A stretch of 13,717 nucleotides of DNA from CAISDA01 sp050258555. GTDB taxonomy: Bacteria; Bacteroidota; Ignavibacteria; UBA10030; UBA8401. Shown here piece after piece: positions 6,796-13,717 of the stretch; positions within the stretch are counted from its first letter, which is position 1; the number at the start of each line of letters is the position of its first letter. The notes beneath the pieces are model-generated. The model saw only the letters and a program-made list of their open reading frames with translations. It ran no database searches and had not been told where the DNA came from. The translations under genes were made by a program, and so were the position numbers. The stretch is taken from positions 1 to 13,717 of the forward strand of contig JBLMZA010000150.1 of NCBI GenBank assembly GCA_050258555.1. The letters run 5' to 3'.

Positions 6796-9700
6796 ATGAT
6801 GAACTCACATCGTACCGCATCGAACCGATCGCACTTTCCAACGAGAGTACGGTCGTCGCCGAATTCCTTGCAGACGGAGTGCGGGAGACGGCCTATCAGT
6901 CCGAGGCCGAACTGGAAAAACAATTCATCGGGCAATTGCAGTTGCAGGCCTATGAATATCTGCCGATCACATCAGAGGCCGATCTGACCGCCAACCTGCG
7001 GCGTCAACTTGAGCGGCTCAACAACATCGCCTTTTCCGACGCTGAATGGGAGCGTTTTTTCTGCGCTAGTATTGCCGGCGTCAATGACGGCATTGTCGAG
7101 AAGACTGCACGCATTCAGGAAGACCATATCCAGGTGCTCAAGCGCGACGATGACACGGTCAAGAATATTTATCTGATCGACAAGCTGCGCATCCACAACA
7201 ACAGTGTGCAGGTCATCAATCAATATGAAGTGGAAGGGAAGCGGTCCAATCGCTACGATGTGACGGTGCTGGTCAACGGGCTGCCGATGGTGCATGTGGA
7301 GCTCAAGCGCCGGGGCGTAGATATTCGCGAGGCCTTCAATCAGATCAACCGTTATCAGCGTGAGAGTTTCTGGGCGGGATCCGGGTTGTTCGAGTATGTG
7401 CAGCTCTTCGTCATCAGCAACGGCACGCTGACCAAGTACTACAGTAACACGGTGCGCTACGGACATTTGGCTGAACAACGAAACAAACGCTCGCACCAGA
7501 AAACTTCCAACAGTTTTTCGTTCACAAGCTGGTGGGCTGACGCGAAGAACCATCCTATCACCGGACTGTCCGGTTTCACAAAGACGTTCTTTGCCAAACA
7601 TGCGTTGTTGAACATCCTGACCCGGTACTGCGTGTTCGACGTAGACCGCAAGCTATTGGTGATGCGTCCCTATCAGATCGTGGCGGCTGAACAGATTCTG
7701 CAACGCATCGCCACCAGCACCAACCACCGGCAACTGGGCAAAACAACCGCAGGCGGTTACGTCTGGCACACAACCGGCAGCGGCAAGACGTTGACCAGTT
7801 TCAAGGCCGCGCAACTGGCACGTGACCTGCAGGAGACCAATAAGGTGCTGTTCGTGGTCGACCGCAAGGATCTGGATTACCAGACCATGCGCGAGTATGA
7901 GCGATTTGAAAAAGGCGCCGCCAACTCCAATACTTCGACGGCGGTGCTGCAACGGCAGTTGGAAGACCCACACGCCCGCATCATCATCACCACCATTCAG
8001 AAGCTCAGCCGTTTCGTGGCAAAGAACAAAAAACATCCGGTCTATGATGCGCATGTCGTCGTGATTTTCGACGAATGTCACCGCAGCCAATTCGGCGATA
8101 TGCATGCGGAAATAACGCGGGTCTTCAAATGCTACAATCTGTTTGGCTTCACCGGTACGCCGATCTTTGCCGCCAACGCCGGCAGTCATGGCAATCCAAA
8201 CCGGCGCACCACCGAGCAGGCTTTTGGCGATAAATTGCATACCTATACCATTGTCGACGCCATCAACGACAAGAATGTGCTGCCCTTCCGTATCGACTAC
8301 ATCAACACGATCAAGGCATCGCCGGGCATCAAGGACGAAAAGGTATCGGCCATCGATACGGAACGGGCGTTGTTGGCCCCTGAACGCATCAAGCAGGTAG
8401 TGAGCTATATCCGTGAGCACTTCGACCAAAAAACGAAGCGCAATGCAAGCTATCGCCATGAAGGCAAACGGCTGAACGGATTCAACTCGCTGTTCGCTAC
8501 CGCCTCCATCGACGCGGCTAAACGATACTATACCGAATTCGTCAGGCAGGAAGGAGAACGGCCGCCCGCGCGGCGTCTCAAGGTGGGGCTCATCTACAGC
8601 TTTGCCGTCAATGAGGAAGAAGACAATGGACTGCTGAGCGAAGAGGAATTCGAAACAGATGGTCTGGATCAAAGCTCGCGCGATTTTCTGGATGCCGCGA
8701 TCAAAGACTACAATGCCATGTTCGGTACCAGTTACGACACATCGGCCGACAAGTTTCAGAACTACTATAAAGACCTGTCGCAGCGCCTGAAAAACCGCGA
8801 ACTGGACCTGGTCATCGTGGTCAATATGTTTCTGACCGGCTTCGATGCCACGACGCTCAATACCCTATGGGTCGACAAAAATCTGCGGGCCCATGGGCTG
8901 ATCCAGGCCTATTCACGCACCAACCGCATCCTCAATTCCGTCAAGACATACGGCAACATCATATCCTTCCGCGATCTGGAACAGGAAACCAACGATGCCC
9001 TGGCCCTATTCGGCAACAAGGATGCCAAGGGCATCGTGCTGCTGAAACCGTATGCTGAATACTATACGGAGTACCAGAAGCAGATAGGGGAGTTGGTCGG
9101 AAATTATCCGCTCGGTAATGCTTTCATCGGCGAATCGGCCCAAAAGGCATTCATCAAGCTCTTTGGCTCGATCTTGCGGCTGAAAAATATTCTCACGGCA
9201 TTCGATGATTTCACAGGCGATGAAATCCTCAGCGAGCGTGATTTCCAGGATTATCAGAGCATGTATCTGAATCTGTATGCTGAATTTCGTGCCGATTCCG
9301 AAGCGGAAAAGGAATGGATCAACGACGACGTGATTTTTGAAATCGAATTAATCAAGCAGGTCGAGATCAACGTTGATTACATCCTAATGCTGGTCGAAAA
9401 GTACCTGAAGAAGAAAGGTTCCGGCGAAGACAAAGAGATACGGGCCGCCATCGAACGTGCTATCAATGCCAGCCCCGGCTTGCGTAACAAGAAAGACCTC
9501 ATCGAGCAGTTTGTGGACTCTGTCTCTACGAAGACCAAGGTCGATGCCGAATGGATCTCATTCATAACAGCAAAGAAGGCGCAGGAGCTCGACCGTATCA
9601 TTGCAGATGAAGGTCTCAATGTGGACGAAACGAAGACGTTTATTGATAATGCCTTCCGCGACGGCGCAATCCCGATTACCGGCACCGCCATCACAAAGGT

Positions 9701-9809
9701 TCTGCCGGCAGTTTCAAGGTTCAATAAAGCCAACATCCATGCAGTGAAGAAGCAAACAGTACTGGACAAACTAAGCGCATTCTTCGAACGTTTCTTCGGA
9801 TTAATCTGA
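6792..9809 (+). CDS. hsdR: Type I restriction endonuclease/translocase subunit (type IC, EcoR124I-like)
   Basis: ATP-driven motor and nuclease that pulls in and cuts DNA unmethylated at the site bound by HsdS/HsdM. It has 1005 residues; EcoR124I HsdR is about 1040. The N-terminal PD-(D/E)XK nuclease has Asp156, Glu170 and Lys172 (YDVTVLVNG, HVELKRRG), with the same 13- and 1-residue gaps as Asp151/Glu165/Lys167 of EcoR124I. The superfamily 2 motor follows: Walker A TTGSGKTL with Lys332, DECH box at 427-430, motif III TGTP at 454-457 and motif VI QAYSRTNR at 705-712. The last 200 residues are helical, matching the complex-assembly domain. All key residues are present and the frame is unbroken, so the enzyme looks functional. 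It ends the operon; no hairpin terminator is visible in the 38 bases that follow. Confidence 0.97.
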   Translation: MNDELTSYRIEPIALSNESTVVAEFLADGVRETAYQSEAELEKQFIGQLQLQAYEYLPITSEADLTANLRRQLERLNNIAFSDAEWERFFCASIAGVNDGIVEKTARIQEDHIQVLKRDDDTVKNIYLIDKLRIHNNSVQVINQYEVEGKRSNRYDVTVLVNGLPMVHVELKRRGVDIREAFNQINRYQRESFWAGSGLFEYVQLFVISNGTLTKYYSNTVRYGHLAEQRNKRSHQKTSNSFSFTSWWADAKNHPITGLSGFTKTFFAKHALLNILTRYCVFDVDRKLLVMRPYQIVAAEQILQRIATSTNHRQLGKTTAGGYVWHTTGSGKTLTSFKAAQLARDLQETNKVLFVVDRKDLDYQTMREYERFEKGAANSNTSTAVLQRQLEDPHARIIITTIQKLSRFVAKNKKHPVYDAHVVVIFDECHRSQFGDMHAEITRVFKCYNLFGFTGTPIFAANAGSHGNPNRRTTEQAFGDKLHTYTIVDAINDKNVLPFRIDYINTIKASPGIKDEKVSAIDTERALLAPERIKQVVSYIREHFDQKTKRNASYRHEGKRLNGFNSLFATASIDAAKRYYTEFVRQEGERPPARRLKVGLIYSFAVNEEEDNGLLSEEEFETDGLDQSSRDFLDAAIKDYNAMFGTSYDTSADKFQNYYKDLSQRLKNRELDLVIVVNMFLTGFDATTLNTLWVDKNLRAHGLIQAYSRTNRILNSVKTYGNIISFRDLEQETNDALALFGNKDAKGIVLLKPYAEYYTEYQKQIGELVGNYPLGNAFIGESAQKAFIKLFGSILRLKNILTAFDDFTGDEILSERDFQDYQSMYLNLYAEFRADSEAEKEWINDDVIFEIELIKQVEINVDYILMLVEKYLKKKGSGEDKEIRAAIERAINASPGLRNKKDLIEQFVDSVSTKTKVDAEWISFITAKKAQELDRIIADEGLNVDETKTFIDNAFRDGAIPITGTAITKVLPAVSRFNKANIHAVKKQTVLDKLSAFFERFFGLI

Positions 9810-9840
9810 AAAATTCGTATACTATCAATATTTCAGGAGG
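9795..9840 (+). promoter_or_regulatory. Possible promoter and strong ribosome binding site for namZ
   Basis: TATACT at 9818-9823 is a good -10 element (five of six). TTCGGA 17 bases upstream at 9795-9800 is only a weak -35 match and lies in the hsdR end. AGGAGG at 9835-9840 is seven bases before ATG 9848 and is convincing as a Shine-Dalgarno. The promoter part is tentative. Confidence 0.35.
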
Positions 9841-9847
9841 CTCTGCA

Positions 9848-11104
9848 ATGAGACATCTTATCATACTATCCTTCCTGCTCGTTGCAGTGCTTGCAGGCAC
9901 AAACCGGTCGGCAGCCGGGAATCCCGTCAAGGCGAAAGTCCGCGTGGGCGCCGACCGTCTGTTGAAGGAGGAATTCAACCTCGTCAAAGGCAAGCGCATC
10001 GCTCTTGTGACGAACCATTCCGCGCTCTGTTCGGACGGCACGCATATCGCCGATGCGCTCAAGAAGCGGAAGGATGTCGCGCTCACCGCGCTCTTCGGTC
10101 CCGAGCACGGCATCAGAGGCGACGCGCCGGACGGCAAGACGATCACCGACTCGGTCGATGCGCGCACGGGCGTGAAGGTCTTCTCGCTCTACGGCAAGAT
10201 CAGCAAGCCAACGCCGGAAATGCTCAGGGACGTCGATGTGCTCGTCTTCGACATTCAGGATGTCGGCGTGCGCTTCTACACGTACATCAGCACGCTCTTC
10301 CTGACGATGGAAGCAGCCGCCGAACAGCACATTCCCTTCGTCGTGCTTGACCGTCCCAATCCGATTCGCGGCACATGGTGCGACGGGCCGATCCGCGTCG
10401 ATTCGCTGAAGACGTTTGTCGGCTGGGCGCCCATGCCGATCGCGCACGGCATGACCGTCGGAGAGCTTGCCCGCATGGCCAACGGCGAAGGCTGGCTCAA
10501 GGACGGCGTCAAAGCCGATCTGCACGTGGTGAAGATGGACGGATGGAAACGCTCTCTCTGGTACGATGAACTCTCGCTTGCGTGGGTCCGGCCGTCGCCG
10601 AACATGCGCACGCTCTCCACCGCAACAGTCTATCCCGGCACCTGTCTCATCGAAGGCACGAACGTTTCGGAAGGACGGGGCACCGACTTCCCGTTCGAGA
10701 CCATCGGCGCTCCGTGGATTAACGGGGATTCGCTTGCCGCGATGCTCAACGCCGAAAAGCTGCCCGGCGTCACGTTCGAGACCATAGTCTTCACGCCGAA
10801 GGAAATGCCCGGCGTCAAATCTCCCAAATACAACAATGAGCAGTGCCGCGGCGTCTTCCTGCGCGTCACGGACCGTAACGCGTTCCAGCCTGTTGCGGCC
10901 GGCATCGCGCTCGTGCGCGATCTCTACAGGATGTATCCCTCGCAGCTTGTCTTCCGCGGCCGCGGCTTCGACCGGCTCGCCGGCACGCCGCGCGTGCGCG
11001 AGATGATCACCTCGGGCGCCACGCTCGGCGAGATCGAATCGTCTTGGAAGGATGAACTCGCGAAGTTCGACGCACAGCGGCGCACCTACTTCTTCTATCA
11101 CTAA
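9848..11104 (+). CDS. namZ: Secreted exo-beta-N-acetylmuramidase NamZ (DUF1343)
   Basis: Probably cleaves terminal N-acetylmuramic acid from peptidoglycan chains outside the cytoplasm, feeding cell-wall recycling or scavenging. It has 418 residues. A Sec signal peptide covers about the first 22 (hydrophobic LIILSFLLVAVLAG followed by RSAAG); there is no lipobox cysteine. Family landmarks are LVTNHSA, FGPEHGIRGD with Glu86 (an acidic residue I believe is catalytic in NamZ enzymes), DIQDVGVRFYTYISTL from Asp135, RPNP at 169-172, GWAPMPIAHGMTVGELA and EGTNVSEGRGT from Glu269. These span the N-terminal catalytic and C-terminal auxiliary parts, so it is full length. It sits just after the restriction operon but its G/C-rich codon use matches the other chromosomal genes, so it is more likely a flank than cargo. 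Confidence 0.92.
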   Translation: MRHLIILSFLLVAVLAGTNRSAAGNPVKAKVRVGADRLLKEEFNLVKGKRIALVTNHSALCSDGTHIADALKKRKDVALTALFGPEHGIRGDAPDGKTITDSVDARTGVKVFSLYGKISKPTPEMLRDVDVLVFDIQDVGVRFYTYISTLFLTMEAAAEQHIPFVVLDRPNPIRGTWCDGPIRVDSLKTFVGWAPMPIAHGMTVGELARMANGEGWLKDGVKADLHVVKMDGWKRSLWYDELSLAWVRPSPNMRTLSTATVYPGTCLIEGTNVSEGRGTDFPFETIGAPWINGDSLAAMLNAEKLPGVTFETIVFTPKEMPGVKSPKYNNEQCRGVFLRVTDRNAFQPVAAGIALVRDLYRMYPSQLVFRGRGFDRLAGTPRVREMITSGATLGEIESSWKDELAKFDAQRRTYFFYH

Positions 11105-11133
11105 GTTTCTTTTTTCACTACTATCGGATACGC

Positions 11134-11502
11134 ATGAAAACACTGGCGCTCATCGCTCACGACGAAAAGAAAGCAGACATCCTCGCCTTCGTCAACAAGA
11201 ACAGGGCGAAACTTGCGAAATTCAATCTCATCGCCACGCGCACGACCGGCACGCTCATACGGGACAAGGTCGGACTTACGGTGAAGTGCTACCGTTCGGG
11301 CCCGCTCGGAGGCGACGCCGAGATTGCCGCGCTTGTGGCGAAGGGGAAGGTGGATGCCGTCATCTTCATCACCGATCCCCTGAACGCACATCCTCACGAT
11401 CCGGATATTCATACGCTCATGCGCGTCTGCAATGTCTACAATGTGCCGCTTGCGCCGAATATCGCGACGGCGGAACTGATCGTCTCTCGCGAAAAGCTCT
11501 GA
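11134..11502 (+). CDS. mgsA: Methylglyoxal synthase
   Basis: Converts dihydroxyacetone phosphate to methylglyoxal and phosphate, a bypass of lower glycolysis that relieves phosphate limitation or sugar-phosphate overload; cytoplasmic. At 122 residues it is slightly shorter than the 152-residue E. coli enzyme because it lacks the N- and C-terminal extensions. All catalytic positions are present with a constant offset of 10 from E. coli: His9 (AHDEKK), Asp61 (GPLGGD), Asp81 (DPLN), His88 and Asp91 (PHDPD). The phosphate-binding TRTTGT is at 35-40. The gene begins 29 bases after namZ with no clear Shine-Dalgarno; the short gap allows co-transcription with namZ, although no functional link is obvious. 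Confidence 0.95.
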   Translation: MKTLALIAHDEKKADILAFVNKNRAKLAKFNLIATRTTGTLIRDKVGLTVKCYRSGPLGGDAEIAALVAKGKVDAVIFITDPLNAHPHDPDIHTLMRVCNVYNVPLAPNIATAELIVSREKL

Positions 11503-11612
11503 AAAAGAGGCTGGGGGCTTACGGTCCTCCCGATGCGCGTTTGGAACATTTCGACCGTTTTGCACGTTATTGCTGAAAATCATTCATCGCTGACACGACG
11601 GAGATCTCGCTC

Positions 11613-12677
11613 ATGCTGTTCATCTGGATCGGCTTCATCGCGCTCATACTGCTCATGCTTGCCATCGACCTCGGCGTCTTTCACCGCACATCGCATACGG
11701 TGTCGCTGAAGGAGGCGCTCACATGGTCCGTCGTGTGGGTGGCGATGGGCATCAGTTTCTCCGTCTTCATTTATTACGGCTATGAATCGCACTGGCTGGG
11801 ACTCGGCAGCCATGTCGATTCGGTCGATCAGACGGTCAACGACGGCGGCGCCGCGACGCTGAAATATCTGACAAGCTACATCGTCGAAAAGTCGCTCTCG
11901 GTCGACAACATCTTCGTCATTGCGATGCTCTTCTCGTTTTTCGGCGTGCCGCAGCGCTACCAGCACCGCGTGCTCTTCTGGGGCGTGCTCGGCGCGCTCG
12001 TGCTGCGCGGCGTGATGATCGGCGTGGGCGCGGCGCTCATCGCTGAATTCCATTGGATTCTCTATATTTTCGGCGTCTTCCTCATCATCACCGCGCTCAA
12101 GATGTTCTTCATCAAGGAAGGGGAGACCGATCCCAACCACAATATCGTTGTCCGCTTCGCGCGCAAATTCTTTCCCGTGACGGCCAAATATCACGGCGAG
12201 CATTTCATGGTGAAGGCCGGCGCACCCGCCTCGCAGGAAAATGAAGAAGGCGTCGTCTCCCCCGAAACGGACGACGTGGTCAAACGGACGAAGCCAGGCA
12301 CATGGATGCTCACGCCCCTTGCGCTGGCGCTCATTGTGGTTGAAACGACCGATCTCATTTTCGCAGTCGATTCCATTCCCGCGATCTTCGCCATCACGGC
12401 CGATCCCTTCATCGTCTTCACCAGCAACGTCTTCGCCATACTCGGTCTGCGCTCGCTCTATTTCGCGCTTGCCGAGATCCTGGGCAAGTTCAAATATCTG
12501 AAACCGGCGCTCGCGCTTGTGCTGCTTGTGGTCGGCATCAAGATGCTCATCGCCTCCTGGCTCAAGGAAATGCTCGGCGAATACTTCAATTTCTATCTGC
12601 TCGGCGCCGTGGTCCTCATCCTCGCAGCCGGCATCGCGGCGTCGATGATCAGTTCCGCTCGCACATCGCGCTCTTGA
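11613..12677 (+). CDS. TerC/Alx-family integral membrane protein (probable metal ion, Mn2+, exporter)
   Basis: A 354-residue polytopic inner-membrane protein of the TerC family. Alx-type members are linked to manganese efflux, and others to tellurite resistance or metal loading of exported proteins; the exact substrate is not shown here. It has hydrophobic segments at about 2-24, 36-56, 88-110, 120-144, 148-166, 232-252, 257-280, 296-316 and 325-346. The two signature acidic membrane motifs are EKSLSVDNIFVI (Asp98, Asn99) and VETTDLIFAVDSIPA (Glu244, Asp247, Asp253), plus IDLGVF (Asp19) near the start. A charged cytoplasmic-type loop lies at about 167-228. GGAGA at 11600-11604 is a usable ribosome binding site. 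In other bacteria such genes can have a yybP-ykoY manganese riboswitch; I see no convincing one in the 110 bases upstream. Confidence 0.9.
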   Translation: MLFIWIGFIALILLMLAIDLGVFHRTSHTVSLKEALTWSVVWVAMGISFSVFIYYGYESHWLGLGSHVDSVDQTVNDGGAATLKYLTSYIVEKSLSVDNIFVIAMLFSFFGVPQRYQHRVLFWGVLGALVLRGVMIGVGAALIAEFHWILYIFGVFLIITALKMFFIKEGETDPNHNIVVRFARKFFPVTAKYHGEHFMVKAGAPASQENEEGVVSPETDDVVKRTKPGTWMLTPLALALIVVETTDLIFAVDSIPAIFAITADPFIVFTSNVFAILGLRSLYFALAEILGKFKYLKPALALVLLVVGIKMLIASWLKEMLGEYFNFYLLGAVVLILAAGIAASMISSARTSRS

Positions 12678-12777
12678 TTCGGCCTGCGAATTTCCGTATT
12701 TTGGGTCGGTTCACGATTCCCTTGTTCCAGCTTCTTCACACAAACTTCATGACCACCGTTCTGTGAAAGGAATCACC

Positions 12778-13717
12778 ATGCACCGGCTCTTCACACCGCT
12801 CGTGGCGCTCCTGTGCGCCGCGTCCATGCTATCGGCACAGCCGCGTCCCTACGCGAAAAAAGTCGTCTCCTTCGTCAATAAGGTCATCGCTCCCTCGTCG
12901 TCCGAGCTTTCATCGCGCCACACGGACTATATCGGCCGTTCCGTCGAGCAGAACATGAATCTGACGCGGTTCAATTTTGCTCCCCTTCCCGAGGGATGCC
13001 AGAAAAGCTTCTGCGATGAGACAAGCTCATGGAAGGAGTATTCGCCGGAGAAGGTGAAGGAAGGGATCGACAAGTACCTCGCTCCCGAACTTCTGCGGCT
13101 CATCGACGAAAACAAGGAAGTGCTGAGCCGGCAGAACCTGTCGGATGCCGAGCGCAATACGTTCCTCGCCACAAAGGCGAAGGCGGCGGGACTCACGGCT
13201 TCGCAGCTCGAGGCGGTGCTGAATTCCGGCTTCTTCTTCGTGCCGTTCATCGAATCGTATGAGCACAGCGCGGACCGCGGAGTGCGGGAAGTGAAAAACG
13301 ACAAGGGGGAAGTCACGCGCCGCGTCAACTATACGGAATACCGGCACAGGATGGAACTCGGCGTGCTCTGGTACCAGCTGAAGCTCGACCGCTCGAACAA
13401 GGCGCAGGTCGCATTCGTCGGCACGGCAAAAGGATGGAACGGAGGCGCGATTTCGCGCTCGAAATCGCAGGATGACGGCGAGGACGGCAGCGCCGACTGG
13501 GAGGCGTTCGAAGACGCGGTCAATGCCAGCTGCCAGAATATCGCGCTCGATACAAAGAATATGGAGCCCTTCCAGCTCACCGGCGGCGTCACTGAAACGA
13601 CCGGCATGGGACTCATGCTCTCTGTCGGCAAACGAGAGGGCGTGCATCTCGACGACACATATTGGATCGAAGAAATGGAAGAGGATGAAGCGGGTGCGCT
13701 TCACAAGACGCGCCGCG
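12778..13717 (+). CDS. Secreted protein of unknown function (partial, runs off right edge)
   Basis: Frame open from ATG 12778 to the last base, 313 residues with no stop in the window. GAAAGGA (12765-12771) is a good ribosome binding site seven bases before the ATG. The first 20 residues form a Sec signal peptide (MHRLFTPLVALLCAASMLSA, cleavage before Gln21). The mature part has one close cysteine pair (EGCQKSFC, Cys74/Cys79), a helical charged stretch at about 88-150, an aromatic-rich segment FFFVPFIESYEH at 152-163, and an acidic loop QDDGEDGSAD at 231-240. The last part, VGKREGVHLDDTYWIEE, resembles the small beta-barrel modules of envelope proteins such as FlgT/CsgG-associated ones, but I cannot assign a family. 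G/C-rich third positions and the signal peptide make it a real gene; export is an inference. Confidence 0.8.
   Translation, partial: MHRLFTPLVALLCAASMLSAQPRPYAKKVVSFVNKVIAPSSSELSSRHTDYIGRSVEQNMNLTRFNFAPLPEGCQKSFCDETSSWKEYSPEKVKEGIDKYLAPELLRLIDENKEVLSRQNLSDAERNTFLATKAKAAGLTASQLEAVLNSGFFFVPFIESYEHSADRGVREVKNDKGEVTRRVNYTEYRHRMELGVLWYQLKLDRSNKAQVAFVGTAKGWNGGAISRSKSQDDGEDGSADWEAFEDAVNASCQNIALDTKNMEPFQLTGGVTETTGMGLMLSVGKREGVHLDDTYWIEEMEEDEAGALHKTRR

Noticed and set aside
9810..9847. Duplicate of the tmRNA 3' end (attR) at the right end of the R-M operon
   Set aside because: Searched by eye for GGTTCGACTCC and CACCTCCACC in this gap and downstream of namZ; nothing resembling it was found.
11503..11612. 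Possible yybP-ykoY manganese riboswitch or terminator before the TerC-family gene
   Set aside because: The 110-base gap lacks the conserved riboswitch loops. The only hairpin-like element (GAGG...CCTC near 11506-11528) has a four-base stem and no T-run.
12677..12691. Small ATTCG/CGAAT hairpin right after the TerC-family stop codon
   Set aside because: The stem is only five base pairs and no adjacent T-run is present, so it is not a credible terminator.
12749..12766. Five-codon mini-ORF (MTTVL) whose stop overlaps the ribosome binding site of the last gene
   Set aside because: It has no ribosome binding site of its own and such short frames are expected by chance; no regulatory codons or alternative hairpins were seen.
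9866..13704. Long reverse-strand open frames opposite namZ, mgsA, the TerC gene and the last gene
   Set aside because: Same reasoning: no recognisable motifs, compositional artefacts of G/C-rich codons on the coding strand.
1..13717. CRISPR array, insertion sequence, integrase, or additional tRNA genes
   Set aside because: No regularly spaced direct repeats, no transposase or recombinase motifs in any major frame, and no tRNA cloverleaf other than the tRNA-like part of the tmRNA.

Overview
This 13.7 kb window comes from a bacterial chromosome of moderate to high G+C. The lineage is not stated by the sequence. The tmRNA tag reads DNYGYALAA, close to the Chlorobium-type ADDYSYAMAA as I recall it. 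With a NamZ/DUF1343 exo-muramidase, a family frequent in Bacteroidota, this hints at the Bacteroidota/Chlorobiota/Ignavibacteria group. That placement is an inference and needs a phylogeny.

Layout, with all genes on the + strand. (1) 1-2522, housekeeping-like genes: the tail of an unidentified protein, a free-methionine-(R)-sulfoxide reductase (GAF fold, msrC/YebR type), a LOG-family nucleotide-binding protein and a SirB1/transglutaminase-like protein whose start overlaps the LOG stop (ATGA). (2) 2488-2961, the tmRNA gene ssrA, with a good sigma70-type promoter buried in the last codons of the SirB1 gene and a strong intrinsic terminator after it. (3) 2988-9809, a complete type I restriction-modification operon of the EcoR124I (type IC) kind in the order hsdM - PDDEXK nuclease (DUF1016/YhcG) - hsdS - hsdR. 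All three internal junctions are 4-base ATGA overlaps. (4) 9848-13717, chromosomal-type genes again: secreted NamZ, methylglyoxal synthase, a TerC/Alx-family membrane protein, and a secreted protein of unknown function that runs off the right edge and has no stop in the window.

The most interesting part is the restriction module. It lies directly downstream of ssrA, a classic integration site for genomic islands, and its G+C is visibly lower than that of its neighbours. It carries an extra nuclease gene between the methylase and specificity genes. Its HsdS has a perfect 3 x 12-bp in-frame tandem repeat (ELEA x3) at the same place as the TAEL repeats of EcoR124I/EcoR124II, where copy number sets the spacer length of the recognition site. 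No integrase, duplicated tmRNA end (att site), IS element or CRISPR array was seen.
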